Shown: positions 8,556 to 17,110, counted from the stretch's first letter. The stretch is 64,000 nucleotides of DNA from Clostridiaceae bacterium (GCA_009911305.1 QXXC01000019.1:16255-80254), one strand, 5' to 3'. Notes: generated by a model from the letters alone, not told the origin. Made by a program: numbers and translations.

Positions 8556-8896
8556 TCTGTATACGCCCCCAGTTCAAGTACGATTTCCCCGGCTTCATAA
8601 CTGCTTTTCTCAATCATGTAAGAGTTTACCGCCCCGGCTTCCTCTATTTCTATTTCATAGCCTTTTTTTGGTACAGTTCCCATATCCGCATGGGATATAT
8701 ATAGCATTGCTTCCGCTCTGTATATCCCTTCTGCATTGTCGCCGCCCGGCTGCTGCCTGTCTGTCCCTGTCAGGTGGTCAAGCACGGCGGGGACTTCGTA
8801 CTGCTGCCCGTCGTACCATATGCACATCATTTCCGCAAACTCTCCGGGGTTATGAAATGTTTTCAGGTCTTCTATTATCTGCGCTTTAAAATCCAT
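8552..8896 (-). CDS. Head-tail attachment protein (FII-like, probable)
   Basis: A 114-residue protein. ATG at 8896 shares its A with the capsid stop codon (TAATG), which fixes the start. MDFKAQIIEDLKTFHNPGEFAEMMCIWYDGQQYEVPAVLD matches the small head-tail joining proteins placed after gpE capsids: an N-terminal helix, a beta-barrel with WYDGQ, and a conserved tail for the turn. It would cap the head after packaging and offer the site for tail docking. Confidence 0.75.
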   Translation of the reverse strand: MDFKAQIIEDLKTFHNPGEFAEMMCIWYDGQQYEVPAVLDHLTGTDRQQPGGDNAEGIYRAEAMLYISHADMGTVPKKGYEIEIEEAGAVNSYMIEKSSYEAGEIVLELGAYTE

Positions 8897-9960
8897 TAAA
8901 GCACCTTCGCCACAAACCAACTGTCTACGTCGTGCGGCACGGACAGCGGGGCAGAAGACAACTGCAAGAACCTTCTGGCTGGCTTTTTCTTCACCCATGT
9001 ATCAGGCACATATTTTCCTTCTACCGTGCGGAACTCCTTTGTATTTTCATCAATCAAAGTTATTGCGCCGTAATACATGGAATAATTTGCATTGCTGCTG
9101 ATAAGTACAAGCTCGCCTTCCGGTACAAGCGGTTTTTCCGTTGCATTTTTCGGGTCCGGGTCTGTCCAGTCGTCAAGATACCATTCGTTGTATGTGTAAA
9201 TGTCAAGCCCCAATTCATGAATGGTTCCGATATAGGTCACGCCGCCCGGAAGCTGCCGTGGCTGAATGACTGCAAGATTATAATTCTTTACATCCAGCAA
9301 GCTCTTTACTTTCTCATGATTTTTGAAAGCCCTTGCCACATCTTTTGACATAATACACATATCGCAGTTTGCGAATCCTGTCTGCTGTACTTTCTCATGC
9401 CATCTCTCTAAATCTGCTATCGGGTCAGAATCTTTCCCGCTCCACTTCTTTGCCGCTGTTGTGATTTCTTCCCGGTTCGTGAAATGAAAGTCAATCACTT
9501 CATTCAGCCCTTCCCCGATAATCGGGATTCTTCCCATGAAGATAGATTGCACACACATCAACTCTTCCCGGCGTGTAATCATTTCCCGCAACTTTATAAA
9601 ATCACTTGACATTTTCAATACTGCACGTTCCGCAGGGGTTCTTCCTGAAACAATGCTTTCCCCCGCCTGCCGCTTTAACAGATTGTCAACCGTTGTAATT
9701 TTATCAGGCGCAACTAAGGGCGGCTTGTAGCTCTTTGTTTCGTACCCGGTATTTGCCACGGTCTTCCCGCCGATAAGTCTGTGTACATACGGCGCAACCT
9801 TGCGGGAACCCTTTACAAAGTCCACATCAACCTCTTCTGTCACAAAAGTTTCTTCGTTTTTGAAGAAAGTGCTTCTGAAAAATGTATGGACCGGGGGCAT
9901 TTTGGAAACTATCCTTCCCATTGTCCGTGGGTCATAAATGCTTACTGTTTCATTTGCCAT
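8896..9960 (-). CDS. Major capsid protein (lambda gpE family)
   Basis: A 354-residue protein. SIYDPRTMGRIVSKMPPVHTFFRSTFFKNEETF is the gpE-family opening; DVDFVKGSRKVAPYVHRLIGG, ERAVLKMSSDFIKLREMITRREE and PEGELVLISSNANYSMYYGAI are further conserved segments. It forms the HK97-fold shell. It follows the decoration protein by 16 bases, reproducing the lambda order protease-decoration-capsid on a phage with a contractile tail. Confidence 0.95.
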   Translation of the reverse strand: MANETVSIYDPRTMGRIVSKMPPVHTFFRSTFFKNEETFVTEEVDVDFVKGSRKVAPYVHRLIGGKTVANTGYETKSYKPPLVAPDKITTVDNLLKRQAGESIVSGRTPAERAVLKMSSDFIKLREMITRREELMCVQSIFMGRIPIIGEGLNEVIDFHFTNREEITTAAKKWSGKDSDPIADLERWHEKVQQTGFANCDMCIMSKDVARAFKNHEKVKSLLDVKNYNLAVIQPRQLPGGVTYIGTIHELGLDIYTYNEWYLDDWTDPDPKNATEKPLVPEGELVLISSNANYSMYYGAITLIDENTKEFRTVEGKYVPDTWVKKKPARRFLQLSSAPLSVPHDVDSWFVAKVL

Positions 9961-9976
9961 CTTTTTATCCTCCCTT

Positions 9977-10309
9977 TTAACCTAACTTCCGCAGGAAAAT
10001 TGACATTTTCCGCAGTGGTCTTTTTATATCTTCTACTGTTACGCCATTCGGCAGATTCAATGCTTCCTGAAAAAATTCCCCTGTAATGTAATATACAACG
10101 GGTTCACCTGCTGCCGCTGCTGCTGCCGTAATTCCCATAACATTCGCCGCCGTTTCTGTTGTCACCGCAACAATCTTTCCTTCTTCGTCTTCCACTACGG
10201 GCATATGTTCTGCAAGCTCGCTGCCTGCCGTCCCGCTTTCGGTCAGCGTCTGGAAGTCGCCAGCAAAAAAGTTTTTCGGTTCACACGTCCTTGTTTCAAT
10301 TTCGTACAT
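9977..10309 (-). CDS. Head decoration protein (lambda gpD family)
   Basis: A 110-residue protein containing NFFAGDFQTLTESGTAGSELAEHMPVVEDEEGKIVAV, and then a glycine/alanine stretch and EPVVYYITGEFFQEALNLP, the gpD pattern. It binds the three-fold axes of the expanded shell to stabilise it. Located between protease and capsid as in lambda. Confidence 0.9.
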   Translation of the reverse strand: MYEIETRTCEPKNFFAGDFQTLTESGTAGSELAEHMPVVEDEEGKIVAVTTETAANVMGITAAAAAAGEPVVYYITGEFFQEALNLPNGVTVEDIKRPLRKMSIFLRKLG

Positions 10310-10324
10310 TTGTCTTCCCTCCCT

Positions 10325-11599
10325 TTATTTCACGTCAGGAAACAAGCGGTCAATCGCTGCGTTGAAGGGGTCTTTTCCTTCGCCGCCCTTCTCGCTTGCG
10401 CCTGCTCCTACATCAGAAACGTGGCTGTCGTTCACGTCCGCTTCCCGGTTTTGAAGGTATGTGCCGCCCTGCTTCTTCTGCTCCATTACAATCTTTAACG
10501 CCATTTCTCCGGCAGAAATAGGGTTTTCAAACTTTGCGTCTTTCACAATATCTTCAAATCCTCCCACCGCTGCGTCTTCCAGTTCTTTGATGCGGTTTCT
10601 TTCCCCTTTCCGGGCGTTATCTTCTATTACTGCCGTCAAGTCGGGGTATGCCGCTTTTAATGCTTCAATCGTTGTTATTGCGTCTTTTGGTTCCATCTTA
10701 TTTTCCTCCTTTTGGGGTTTATTTTCCGGCTGTCTGCCGTTTTGCAAACCTCCCGGCGTTGCTGTCGGGCTGTTTAACAACATTTTAGGAATGGTCTTGA
10801 AACTCCCCATATCAATCGGTACAGAATTAACAATAATTCTTCTTGCGTTTTCAATAACCGTCTGGGCTTCCTCAAACATCAATTCATCACAAAACCCGTT
10901 TTCCACCGCTTCATCGCCCGTCCACCATGTTTCATCTGACATAAAGCCGGATATTTCATCAACCGTCTTTCCGGTTTTAACAGAATAGGCGTTAATGATT
11001 GATTGTTTAATGACCTTCAATTCCTGCGCCATCTTTTCAAAATCTTCTGCCCGGAACGTGTCCCAGACAGTCATTGCCGGGTCATGAATCATGAAAACGC
11101 CATTTCTCGGTATCTTGATTATGTCGCCCGCCATTGCGATAATCGTGGCGGCAGAAGCCGCCCACCCGTCAACCTTCACCGTAATTTTTGCGCCGTGGTC
11201 CTTCAACCGTGTATAAATTGCGTTCGCTGCAAATACATCACCACCGGGGCTGTTGATACGCACTACTATTTCCGGCACATCTTCCCCCAATGCCGCAAGT
11301 TCCTTGTTAAACTGCGCAGGCGTTACCCTGTCTTCCCACCAGCTCTGCTGGCTGCTGATTGTCCCGTACAGAAGCAATTCAGGCGGCTTTGTCGCCGTCC
11401 CCGGCACAAAGTCCCAGAATTTATTCTGTGTCACTCCGAACGGGTTTTTCTCCCTGTTGTCCGTTGCTGTCCTGCTGTTCTTCTGGCTCTCCGTGTTTTG
11501 TCCTGTTGTCGTCCTGCTGTTCTGCTGGTTCTCCGGGCTTTGTCCCGTTCCCCTGCTGCCCGGCTGCGCTTCCGGGTTTTTGTTCCCCTGCATTGGCAA
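10325..11599 (-). CDS. ClpP-like prohead protease with C-terminal scaffold
   Basis: A 424-residue protein. TTG at 11599 is the best start: AAAGGAGGTAAGGAAAA lies 8 bases upstream, while the next ATG is too far. Residues 1-60 are low-complexity (N, Q, T, S). The protease domain has LLYGTISSQQSWW, VVRINSPGGDVFAANAIYTRL, GWAASAATIIAMAGD (catalytic Ser in AASAA) and RNGVFMIHDPAM (His) of the ClpP/S14 head maturation protease family. The last 130 residues are charged and helical, like the lambda C/Nu3 scaffold. The first 179 bases overlap the portal gene in another frame. Confidence 0.93.
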   Translation of the reverse strand: MPMQGNKNPEAQPGSRGTGQSPENQQNSRTTTGQNTESQKNSRTATDNREKNPFGVTQNKFWDFVPGTATKPPELLLYGTISSQQSWWEDRVTPAQFNKELAALGEDVPEIVVRINSPGGDVFAANAIYTRLKDHGAKITVKVDGWAASAATIIAMAGDIIKIPRNGVFMIHDPAMTVWDTFRAEDFEKMAQELKVIKQSIINAYSVKTGKTVDEISGFMSDETWWTGDEAVENGFCDELMFEEAQTVIENARRIIVNSVPIDMGSFKTIPKMLLNSPTATPGGLQNGRQPENKPQKEENKMEPKDAITTIEALKAAYPDLTAVIEDNARKGERNRIKELEDAAVGGFEDIVKDAKFENPISAGEMALKIVMEQKKQGGTYLQNREADVNDSHVSDVGAGASEKGGEGKDPFNAAIDRLFPDVK

Positions 11600-13121
11600 T
11601 TTTCCTTACCTCCTTTAGCTTCTTTTCTTCCTGCTTTAGCTGGTCACAATTACTGTAAAAGTCGCCGCCAGCCATCTCCATTGTTTCTGCGCTCCTTGTA
11701 GAAAAGCCGTTTTCAACTCTCGTTACCGCAGCCCCCACCTCCTGCACCGGGTTCAGAAGCCCCCGTGCCGGTCCGTTCCACTGTGCCTTGCAGTATGCTT
11801 TCCGGCGCAGGGGGTCCGTGAAGAATCCAGGGGCTTTTATTCTTCCTTTTGCTACCGCTTCTGCAAGCCACTCTTCGTATACAGGCTGGCAAAAATCGTT
11901 TGCCATCCACGCCCGATACATTTTGAACATTTTCCATGCTTCTTCTAACGCTCCCCGGCTTGCAGAATACGAACTTGTAAAATGCTTTAAAAGAAGTTCA
12001 TACGGAATTTCAAGTGCTGCGCCTATTTGTCGGCAGATAGCTTCTATAAAACCGCTGAAATTTTTGTTCGGTCTTCCGGGGTTTATATCATGTGCTTTTT
12101 CCCCTTCCGCAAGGTCAAGTATTGCGCCCGGTCCCAGTTCAAGACTGTTTTCGTCTTCTTCGTCAATCAGGTCTTCTTCCGCAATTCCTGACCCTACAGG
12201 CTCCCCGTCTTCGTTTGATTCTTTTTCAATAAAGACAGTGAAAAGCCCGGATATAACCGCCGCTATCAATTCAGCGTCCGTGTACCGCCCTAACTGCTTT
12301 AATGCTTCTATGACCGGGGCAAGGAAGGGAACGCCCCGCCGCTGGTCTATCCTTTCCCGGCACATCAAATGCAGCACGTTTTTTCTTCCCGTCTTTTTCC
12401 CGTATGCTTCTACCCTCTGCCACTCCATGCGCTCATTTGCATATGACAACGGGTGGTGTTTTGAAAAGTGATACGCTACCACCTCCCCGTCTTTGTCTAC
12501 CTCAACGCCGCCGACAATCTGATTATCAAATGTATCAAAATTATTCGGGCTTGAAAGGCGGTCAGCTTCTACAAGTTGCACCCGCAAATCATACGGCTGA
12601 TTTATCCGTTTCTTTGTCGGAAGCAATACAAGCGTGTCCCCAGAAGCAAGCCAGTTCAAAAACGCTAACTGCTGCAATTCATAGAAATTGTCAATCCTTG
12701 CCATGTCGCAATCCGGGCTTTCTGCCCACAACGCCCATTCCCTTGTTATCTCTTTTTCTAACTGCTGCGCCTGTGCTGCCGTTATCTTCAATGTTTCTGC
12801 GTCTACTGTTGGTTTTAACATCAGTCCACGCCCGACAACATTTGTTCGCATTGTTTTAACTGCCCCCGTTGCAATCGGCACGCCCATATACAAATCACGG
12901 GAACGCTGGCGCAATACAGAAAGATTGTCGTTTATATCTTCACGGGCTGAACCTCCGGCATAATTCCACCCGATTAAAGACTTTTTTGTTGTATTTGCGC
13001 CGTAATTACTGTAGCCGCTGTTCAAAATCTGCATTTTCTTTCTTGCGGCTGTTCTTTTCAGTGCCGTTTGCGGCGCAACCGTGGCAATTACGCTGTCTAT
13101 CGCCTTTGCTATGCCGTTCAA
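11421..13121 (-). CDS. Portal protein (lambda gpB family)
   Basis: A 566-residue protein using TTG 13121 behind GGAGAAGGTGAAGGA; an in-frame ATG at 13160 lies inside a terminator hairpin and is a poor start. Family segments include LRQRSRDLYMGVPIATGAVKTMRTNVVGRG, LAFLNWLASGDTLVLLP, QVEADRLSSPN-type text and EIPYELLLKHFTSSYSASRGALEEAWKMF. The portal is the dodecameric DNA gate. The C-terminus is a repetitive G/Q/E/P/N tail (GTKPGEPAEQQ, RTKHGEPEEQQ) that also encodes the protease N-terminus in another frame. Confidence 0.95.
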   Translation of the reverse strand: MNGIAKAIDSVIATVAPQTALKRTAARKKMQILNSGYSNYGANTTKKSLIGWNYAGGSAREDINDNLSVLRQRSRDLYMGVPIATGAVKTMRTNVVGRGLMLKPTVDAETLKITAAQAQQLEKEITREWALWAESPDCDMARIDNFYELQQLAFLNWLASGDTLVLLPTKKRINQPYDLRVQLVEADRLSSPNNFDTFDNQIVGGVEVDKDGEVVAYHFSKHHPLSYANERMEWQRVEAYGKKTGRKNVLHLMCRERIDQRRGVPFLAPVIEALKQLGRYTDAELIAAVISGLFTVFIEKESNEDGEPVGSGIAEEDLIDEEDENSLELGPGAILDLAEGEKAHDINPGRPNKNFSGFIEAICRQIGAALEIPYELLLKHFTSSYSASRGALEEAWKMFKMYRAWMANDFCQPVYEEWLAEAVAKGRIKAPGFFTDPLRRKAYCKAQWNGPARGLLNPVQEVGAAVTRVENGFSTRSAETMEMAGGDFYSNCDQLKQEEKKLKEVRKIANAGEQKPGSAAGQQGNGTKPGEPAEQQDDNRTKHGEPEEQQDSNGQQGEKPVRSDTE

Positions 13122-13154
13122 TCCTTCACCTTCTCCCGTTTTATGGCATGAAAA

Positions 13155-13174
13155 AAGCACTGTTTCCAGTGCTT
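13155..13174 (-). terminator. Intrinsic terminator between late promoter and portal
   Basis: Leftward the sequence AAGCACTG-GAAA-CAGTGCTTTTTT is a perfect 8-bp stem closed by a GNRA loop and followed by six T. It lies about 30 bases downstream of the inferred start of the late promoter and just before the portal gene, so the structural operon could only be expressed by read-through or antitermination. Confidence 0.8.
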
Positions 13175-13204
13175 TCTTGCTGTTTTTTCAATCTTACAGT
13201 TTAT

Positions 13205-13289
13205 ATAATATCAGCTTTTTCCGTGCAAAAAAAGGAAATAAAACGGCATTTCGGGCAATCGGGGGAAATTTCGGGCAATACCGGGCAAT
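13205..13289 (-). promoter_or_regulatory. Late promoter P2 with three CGGGCAAT boxes (structural operon)
   Basis: Leftward, 13228 to 13205 reads TTGCACGGAAAAAGCTGA then TATTAT. The same 24 bases, with one difference, precede the terminase operon at 17254-17277. CGGGCAAT boxes stand at 13252, 13272 and 13282 (plus-strand orientation), and one stands at 17281. The shared core plus upstream boxes fits a promoter activated by the neighbouring ArpU/sigma-like protein. The stretch from 13121 to 13469 holds this promoter, the terminators and no gene I can support. Confidence 0.7.
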
Positions 13290-13388
13290 TTTTATTTTTG
13301 AAATATTGCATTTCAGAACTGCATATGCTATAATGCCATCAGGCAACAAAAAGAAGATAGGTGTTCCATGCGGCGCACCAAAAAGAAC

Positions 13389-13425
13389 GAACCCCCGGAA
13401 GTAGTGACGTACTTTCCGGGGGTTC
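13389..13425. terminator. Strong bidirectional terminator after the small hydrophobic peptide
   Basis: GAACCCCCGGAA (13389-13400) pairs perfectly with TTCCGGGGGTTC (13414-13425), with GTA/TAC continuing inward. T runs follow on both strands. It ends the toxin-like transcript and insulates it from the structural operon. Confidence 0.85.
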
Positions 13426-13468
13426 TTCCTCTTTTTTGGAGAGGTAAACCATTCGGGCTAGGCTACCG

Positions 13469-13552
13469 CTATTCCTCACCGTCTAACCACTTGCATATGT
13501 AGTAGGCAACTACACCCGCCAACACGGAAAGGATAAAAGAAGATAAGCTCAT
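13469..13552 (-). CDS. Small hydrophobic holin-like (type I toxin-like) peptide
   Basis: A 27-residue peptide, MSLSSFILSVLAGVVAYYICKWLDGEE, ATG at 13552 behind GGAAGGGGG. It has one membrane helix followed by a conserved ICKWLD end and an acidic tail. Peptides with this SVxAxVxxYYICKWLD pattern are frequent in Clostridia and look like the hydrophobic toxins of type I toxin-antitoxin systems. A strong terminator follows. It sits between the connector and portal genes. No antitoxin RNA can be proved from the sequence; the function is inference. Confidence 0.7.
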   Translation of the reverse strand: MSLSSFILSVLAGVVAYYICKWLDGEE

Positions 13553-13633
13553 GCTGCGCACCCCCTTCCTGTTACCAGTGTAGGGGCGGTAACATGATTA
13601 TTTTACCATATTTCAGTTATTTTTCAACAAATT

Positions 13634-13870
13634 TTACAAGTCCCGTATTACCCCCCGTTTTATCCTGTTTCTTCCTCCCTTGCGCTGCACATTCTCCAGC
13701 TTCTGAACTTTCCCGTTCCAATACTCTATGGCGTTTCTAATTTCCGTCAGGTTCGCCCGTGTCAGCGTCCGTGAACCAATAGTGTAGCTTTGCCCTGTAG
13801 CAACCGTCATTTCCGCTTCCAGCCATACATCTAAATGCTTTTGTGCTGTTTCAAGTGTGATTCCTGCCAT
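13634..13870 (-). CDS. DUF6148/gpW-like head-tail connector
   Basis: A 78-residue protein. ITLETAQKHLDVWLEAEMTVATGQSYTIGSRTLTRANLTEIRNAIEYWNGKVQKL matches the DUF6148 pattern, a small helical connector placed between large terminase and portal genes, in the slot of lambda gpW. Its ATG overlaps the terminase stop (TAATG), so the two are coupled. Confidence 0.85.
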   Translation of the reverse strand: MAGITLETAQKHLDVWLEAEMTVATGQSYTIGSRTLTRANLTEIRNAIEYWNGKVQKLENVQRKGGRNRIKRGVIRDL

Positions 13871-15702
13871 TACAATATACCTCCGTTGCTTCTTCTTTTT
13901 TTTCTTTTTCTTCCTGCTGCTGCCACTCCTGCTGCCGCTTTCTTTTCTTCCGGCTTCTTTAACGGAAGCTGCGTAATTTCGATTGCTGCCGTGGCATAAT
14001 TTCTACAATCTAACGCTTCATTTCTTTTGTGTTCGCCTTTGTCCTTCAGCTCCCATGCAAAATACGGTCTTCCCATTTTGTACCGCAGCACTTTCTTTTC
14101 AGAAGTCAGCCCTTTAAAATATTTTTCGTCGTACCCTTTCCCGGCTTCCAGCGGAAAATGACAATACCCCGGACCCGGTGTTTCAAGTTTTAGTCTGTCC
14201 ATCAGCCAGCTTTTCCCCGTGTCAACGCCTATCGTGAAAAGATACGCTTTTTCACGATTGTTTTTTGACGGCTTTTGTATATATGCCGCTGCGCTGTCGT
14301 TGCTTCCCTTGATTGCAAACACTTTCCTGGCAAATCGCTTCTTGCAGAATTTATATACACTGTTTGTAAAATGCCCGCCGCTATCCATGCAGGTACATAC
14401 AATTTTTAACTTTGTTCCGTCCTCTTTTGTGAAGGTCTGTGAAAGAAATGTGTCTAACTCTTCCCAGACTTTATCCCCGTGTAAGTCCCCGTATATTGCA
14501 GCAAACCTTATGCCCCAACTTTCATAATCAGGACCCCACCCGACAACCTCAATTTCAAACCTGTCGTCCTGCGTGTCAACTCCTGCTGTCAGATACAGAA
14601 CTTCTTCTGGGACTTCGCAGCTATAGTATTCCCTGCGGTTCAAAAGTTCTTCGTCGTCTACGCTTTCCCCGTCTTCTTCCCACGTCTGCCCCATCTCGGT
14701 ATTCGTCCATACCTTCATTAGCTGCACATTCCCCTTTTTTACTTCCTCGTTCGCTTTAATGAATTTTTCAACAACTTCCCTCCATGTTGTCAGGGTAGAA
14801 GCAAGGGTATTCAGGTGGAATCCCTTCACCGGGTTTTCCGGGTCTTCATGTATGAATTTACCTTCTGTACAGCGTTCTTTCCACTCTGCTTCGCTGGAAA
14901 TGACCCCGCATTTTTCGCAGGCATATTGTATTTCTGACAAGTCGTTTTTATCATAGACAACATTTCCCCATACAAGCGGCTGCAATTCCCCGCAGCACGG
15001 GCAGGGCGTGTTCCATTCTCCCCGGCTACTGTTCTCATATTCAATTTCTATCCGGGAAGCCCCCTTGATAGTCGGCGTTGAAATATCCACCTGTTTTTTG
15101 TTCCAATACGTCGTTTGCCGTTTTTCCGCAAGTAGAAGCGGGTCCCCCTCTGCCCCTGCGCTTGCCGGGTATCCGTCTATTTCATCAGCAAGAAGAACCC
15201 TGATTGTATGGCTCCGCAGTCCCGTTGGGCTGTTCGCTCCTGCAATCGTTACGAACCCGCCCGGAAAAATCTTGTGTGTGATTGTGTTCCCGCTGCTTCT
15301 TGATTTATCGTCTACACGTTCCGCAAGTACGGGCGTACTCCGCAGCATAGGGGACAACTTTTCTTTAGAAAATTTTTCTGCCATATCTATGGTGGGTTGT
15401 ATAACCATTATCGGGGAAGGGTCATAATGTATGTAATACCCTATCGGGTTCAAAACCATTGCGTCAGTCTTCCCCACCTGCGCTGCCGACATAATCACTA
15501 CTTTTTTTATTGATATGTCCGTGATTGCGTCCATAATTTCCCGTTGATACGGGGCTTTTGCAGTCTTCCACCGCCCCGGCTCCGCAGTTGTCCCGGCAGC
15601 AAGCCGCCTGAACTTGTCAGCCCATTCAGAAAGCGTCAAATCTGGCGGCGGTTTTAATACCTTGAATAACCTTCGGAAAAGCTGCGCCGTGTTATCCCTC
15701 AC
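13870..15702 (-). CDS. Terminase large subunit (GpA family)
   Basis: A 610-residue protein from GTG 15702 (GGAGGGTGGGGAAA upstream), overlapping the small subunit by 11 bases. The ATPase has LTLSEWADKFRRL, KAPYQREIMDAI, a Walker A-like MSAAQVGKTD, LRSHTIRVLLADEIDGYP (Walker B) and a zinc pair set CPCCGE...CEKCG. The nuclease half starts at LYLTAGVDTQDDRFEIEVVGWG. GpA-type terminases translocate DNA and cut at cos sites. The length is normal for the family. Confidence 0.96.
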   Translation of the reverse strand: MRDNTAQLFRRLFKVLKPPPDLTLSEWADKFRRLAAGTTAEPGRWKTAKAPYQREIMDAITDISIKKVVIMSAAQVGKTDAMVLNPIGYYIHYDPSPIMVIQPTIDMAEKFSKEKLSPMLRSTPVLAERVDDKSRSSGNTITHKIFPGGFVTIAGANSPTGLRSHTIRVLLADEIDGYPASAGAEGDPLLLAEKRQTTYWNKKQVDISTPTIKGASRIEIEYENSSRGEWNTPCPCCGELQPLVWGNVVYDKNDLSEIQYACEKCGVISSEAEWKERCTEGKFIHEDPENPVKGFHLNTLASTLTTWREVVEKFIKANEEVKKGNVQLMKVWTNTEMGQTWEEDGESVDDEELLNRREYYSCEVPEEVLYLTAGVDTQDDRFEIEVVGWGPDYESWGIRFAAIYGDLHGDKVWEELDTFLSQTFTKEDGTKLKIVCTCMDSGGHFTNSVYKFCKKRFARKVFAIKGSNDSAAAYIQKPSKNNREKAYLFTIGVDTGKSWLMDRLKLETPGPGYCHFPLEAGKGYDEKYFKGLTSEKKVLRYKMGRPYFAWELKDKGEHKRNEALDCRNYATAAIEITQLPLKKPEEKKAAAGVAAAGRKRKKRRSNGGIL

Positions 15703-16174
15703 TTTCCCCACCCTCCTTCGTGATTCTATCAAAGTCAGACAATTCTTCCAGCGTTTCATCAATCGCAGCTTTCATCAGCTTAAATATTTCCGTCTGGTCT
15801 TTCTTTTTCGCCAGAATTGGGCTTAATTTTGCAGGGATAGCCAGAAGACGGGTCCTGAAATTTACAAGTGTGTCCGTGACAATCTTTTCAATATCTTCCG
15901 TTGTGTGAAGCTCATTCTTCCGCAACTGCAAGTCTAGTTCCTGATTCTCTCTTTTCGCCCGCACCAGCTTTGCCCGCTCTGTGTTATAGTCCACCTTTTC
16001 CTCTGCTTCCGGGTTCTTCTGCCGCAAGAAATTTATATATTGCTTTGTTGCCGTCTGCAAGTCATACAACCCCGGCTTGTATTCAGTCAATATTCCTTTG
16101 TCCCGCAGCGTCCGCACGTTCCGTTCTGTCATATCCAGATAACGTGCAATCGCCACCGACGTGTACAACTTCAT
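15692..16174 (-). CDS. Terminase small subunit, Nu1-like
   Basis: A 160-residue protein from ATG 16174 (GGGGGTGCGC upstream). The N-terminus is a winged-helix-like segment, LYTSVAIARYLDMTERNVRTLRDKGILTEYKPGLYDLQTAT, as in lambda Nu1, followed by a long helix (ERAKLVRAKRENQELDLQLRKNE) and a C-terminal assembly region. It should recognise the packaging site and recruit the large subunit, whose gene it overlaps. Confidence 0.85.
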   Translation of the reverse strand: MKLYTSVAIARYLDMTERNVRTLRDKGILTEYKPGLYDLQTATKQYINFLRQKNPEAEEKVDYNTERAKLVRAKRENQELDLQLRKNELHTTEDIEKIVTDTLVNFRTRLLAIPAKLSPILAKKKDQTEIFKLMKAAIDETLEELSDFDRITKEGGESEG

Positions 16175-16242
16175 TTTTAGCGCACCCCCTTTCAAAATAT
16201 TTCCCGGCAGAAACGGAAGCCGTTTTTTTCATTTCATATCTA

Positions 16243-16300
16243 GGCAGGTTCTGGGCGTCGCCGTACCCGCATAGCTTCCAAACGCCTGAAAGAACCTACC
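16243..16300 (-). other. Imperfect long hairpin between two terminase-type genes
   Basis: Leftward, GGTAGGTTCTTTCAGGCGT at the 5' side pairs with ACGCCCAGAACCTGCC at the 3' side: AGGTTCT/AGAACCT and GGCGT/ACGCC are both perfect, with small internal bulges and a loop of about 23 bases. It occupies nearly the whole gap between the two small-terminase-like genes and has no T run. It could be an RNA element or part of a packaging site. Confidence 0.45.
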
Positions 16301-16306
16301 GCCCGT

Positions 16307-17110
16307 TTAGCTGTCTTCCGTCAAATCGTCAATGATTTCTTCTGTTTCATCATCAATAATGATTTCACCTGTTAATTTTTGTTTAGCAAGCTGATATTTC
16401 CGCTCTTCCAACGACAATCTTCTTTCTTCTATCTCATATGACTTGATACTATCTATCTGCTTTATGATACGCCCATGCAGTCGGTTCAGCTCTGCTTCTA
16501 CCTTCATAGCCCTTTCAAATGCGCTTGACTTGATGATTGTTTTCATTGCCGTCTTTAGCTTCTCTGCGCCCCCTTCCGGGTCTTTCACCTGCCCTGTATC
16601 AATGCCGCTGTCCTGCTCCTGCTGCAAGTCCTCTATGCTTTTAGGTACTGTCATATGCACTAACTTATCAGCATAAAAAGCCCCCTCTGCTTCTGGGTCT
16701 GTATACTGCCGCAATAGCCCTTCTAAATATGCTTTGCGTACTAATAGGCTTTGCAGCTCTTCCGTCATTTTCTCTGCGCTTCCGCCCGGCTTCACCGCTT
16801 TTATTTTCTCCGCTTTCTCCGGCTCTATGTCTTCAATTCCTGCTTGTGCAAAGGCTCCGTGTGTGACAGCGTTTTTATTGCCGTCCTTTTTAGGGGTCCT
16901 GCCTGCCGCATTTTTATTCCCCCTTTGACCGCCCTTTTTCTTTGGGGCTTCTTTCAATTTATCTTCCCATCTGTCTTCTGATTTCCACTTGCTTATACGG
17001 GCTTTTGGAACGCCTGCTGCCGCCGCCAGTTCTTCAAGCGTCGCTTTTCCTCCGCTTTCTATGTATCTTTTCAAGCTCTGGTCCCGTTCCGGGTTCCTTT
17101 TTCTTCCCAT
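16307..17110 (-). CDS. Phage terminase small-subunit-related protein (PBSX/PF10668-type N-terminus)
   Basis: A 267-residue protein, ATG at 17110. It opens MGRKRNPERDQSLKRYIESGG, then a helix-turn-helix region LEELAAAAGVPKARISKWKSEDRWEDKL and the basic linker KKKGGQRGNKNAAG, the layout of PBSX-type small terminases. A long coiled C-terminus (EAELNRLHGRIIKQIDSIKSYEIEERRLSLEERKYQLAKQK) follows. The phage thus carries two small-subunit-like genes in a row, this one and a Nu1-like one. Which is used for packaging cannot be told from sequence. Confidence 0.8.
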   Translation of the reverse strand: MGRKRNPERDQSLKRYIESGGKATLEELAAAAGVPKARISKWKSEDRWEDKLKEAPKKKGGQRGNKNAAGRTPKKDGNKNAVTHGAFAQAGIEDIEPEKAEKIKAVKPGGSAEKMTEELQSLLVRKAYLEGLLRQYTDPEAEGAFYADKLVHMTVPKSIEDLQQEQDSGIDTGQVKDPEGGAEKLKTAMKTIIKSSAFERAMKVEAELNRLHGRIIKQIDSIKSYEIEERRLSLEERKYQLAKQKLTGEIIIDDETEEIIDDLTEDS

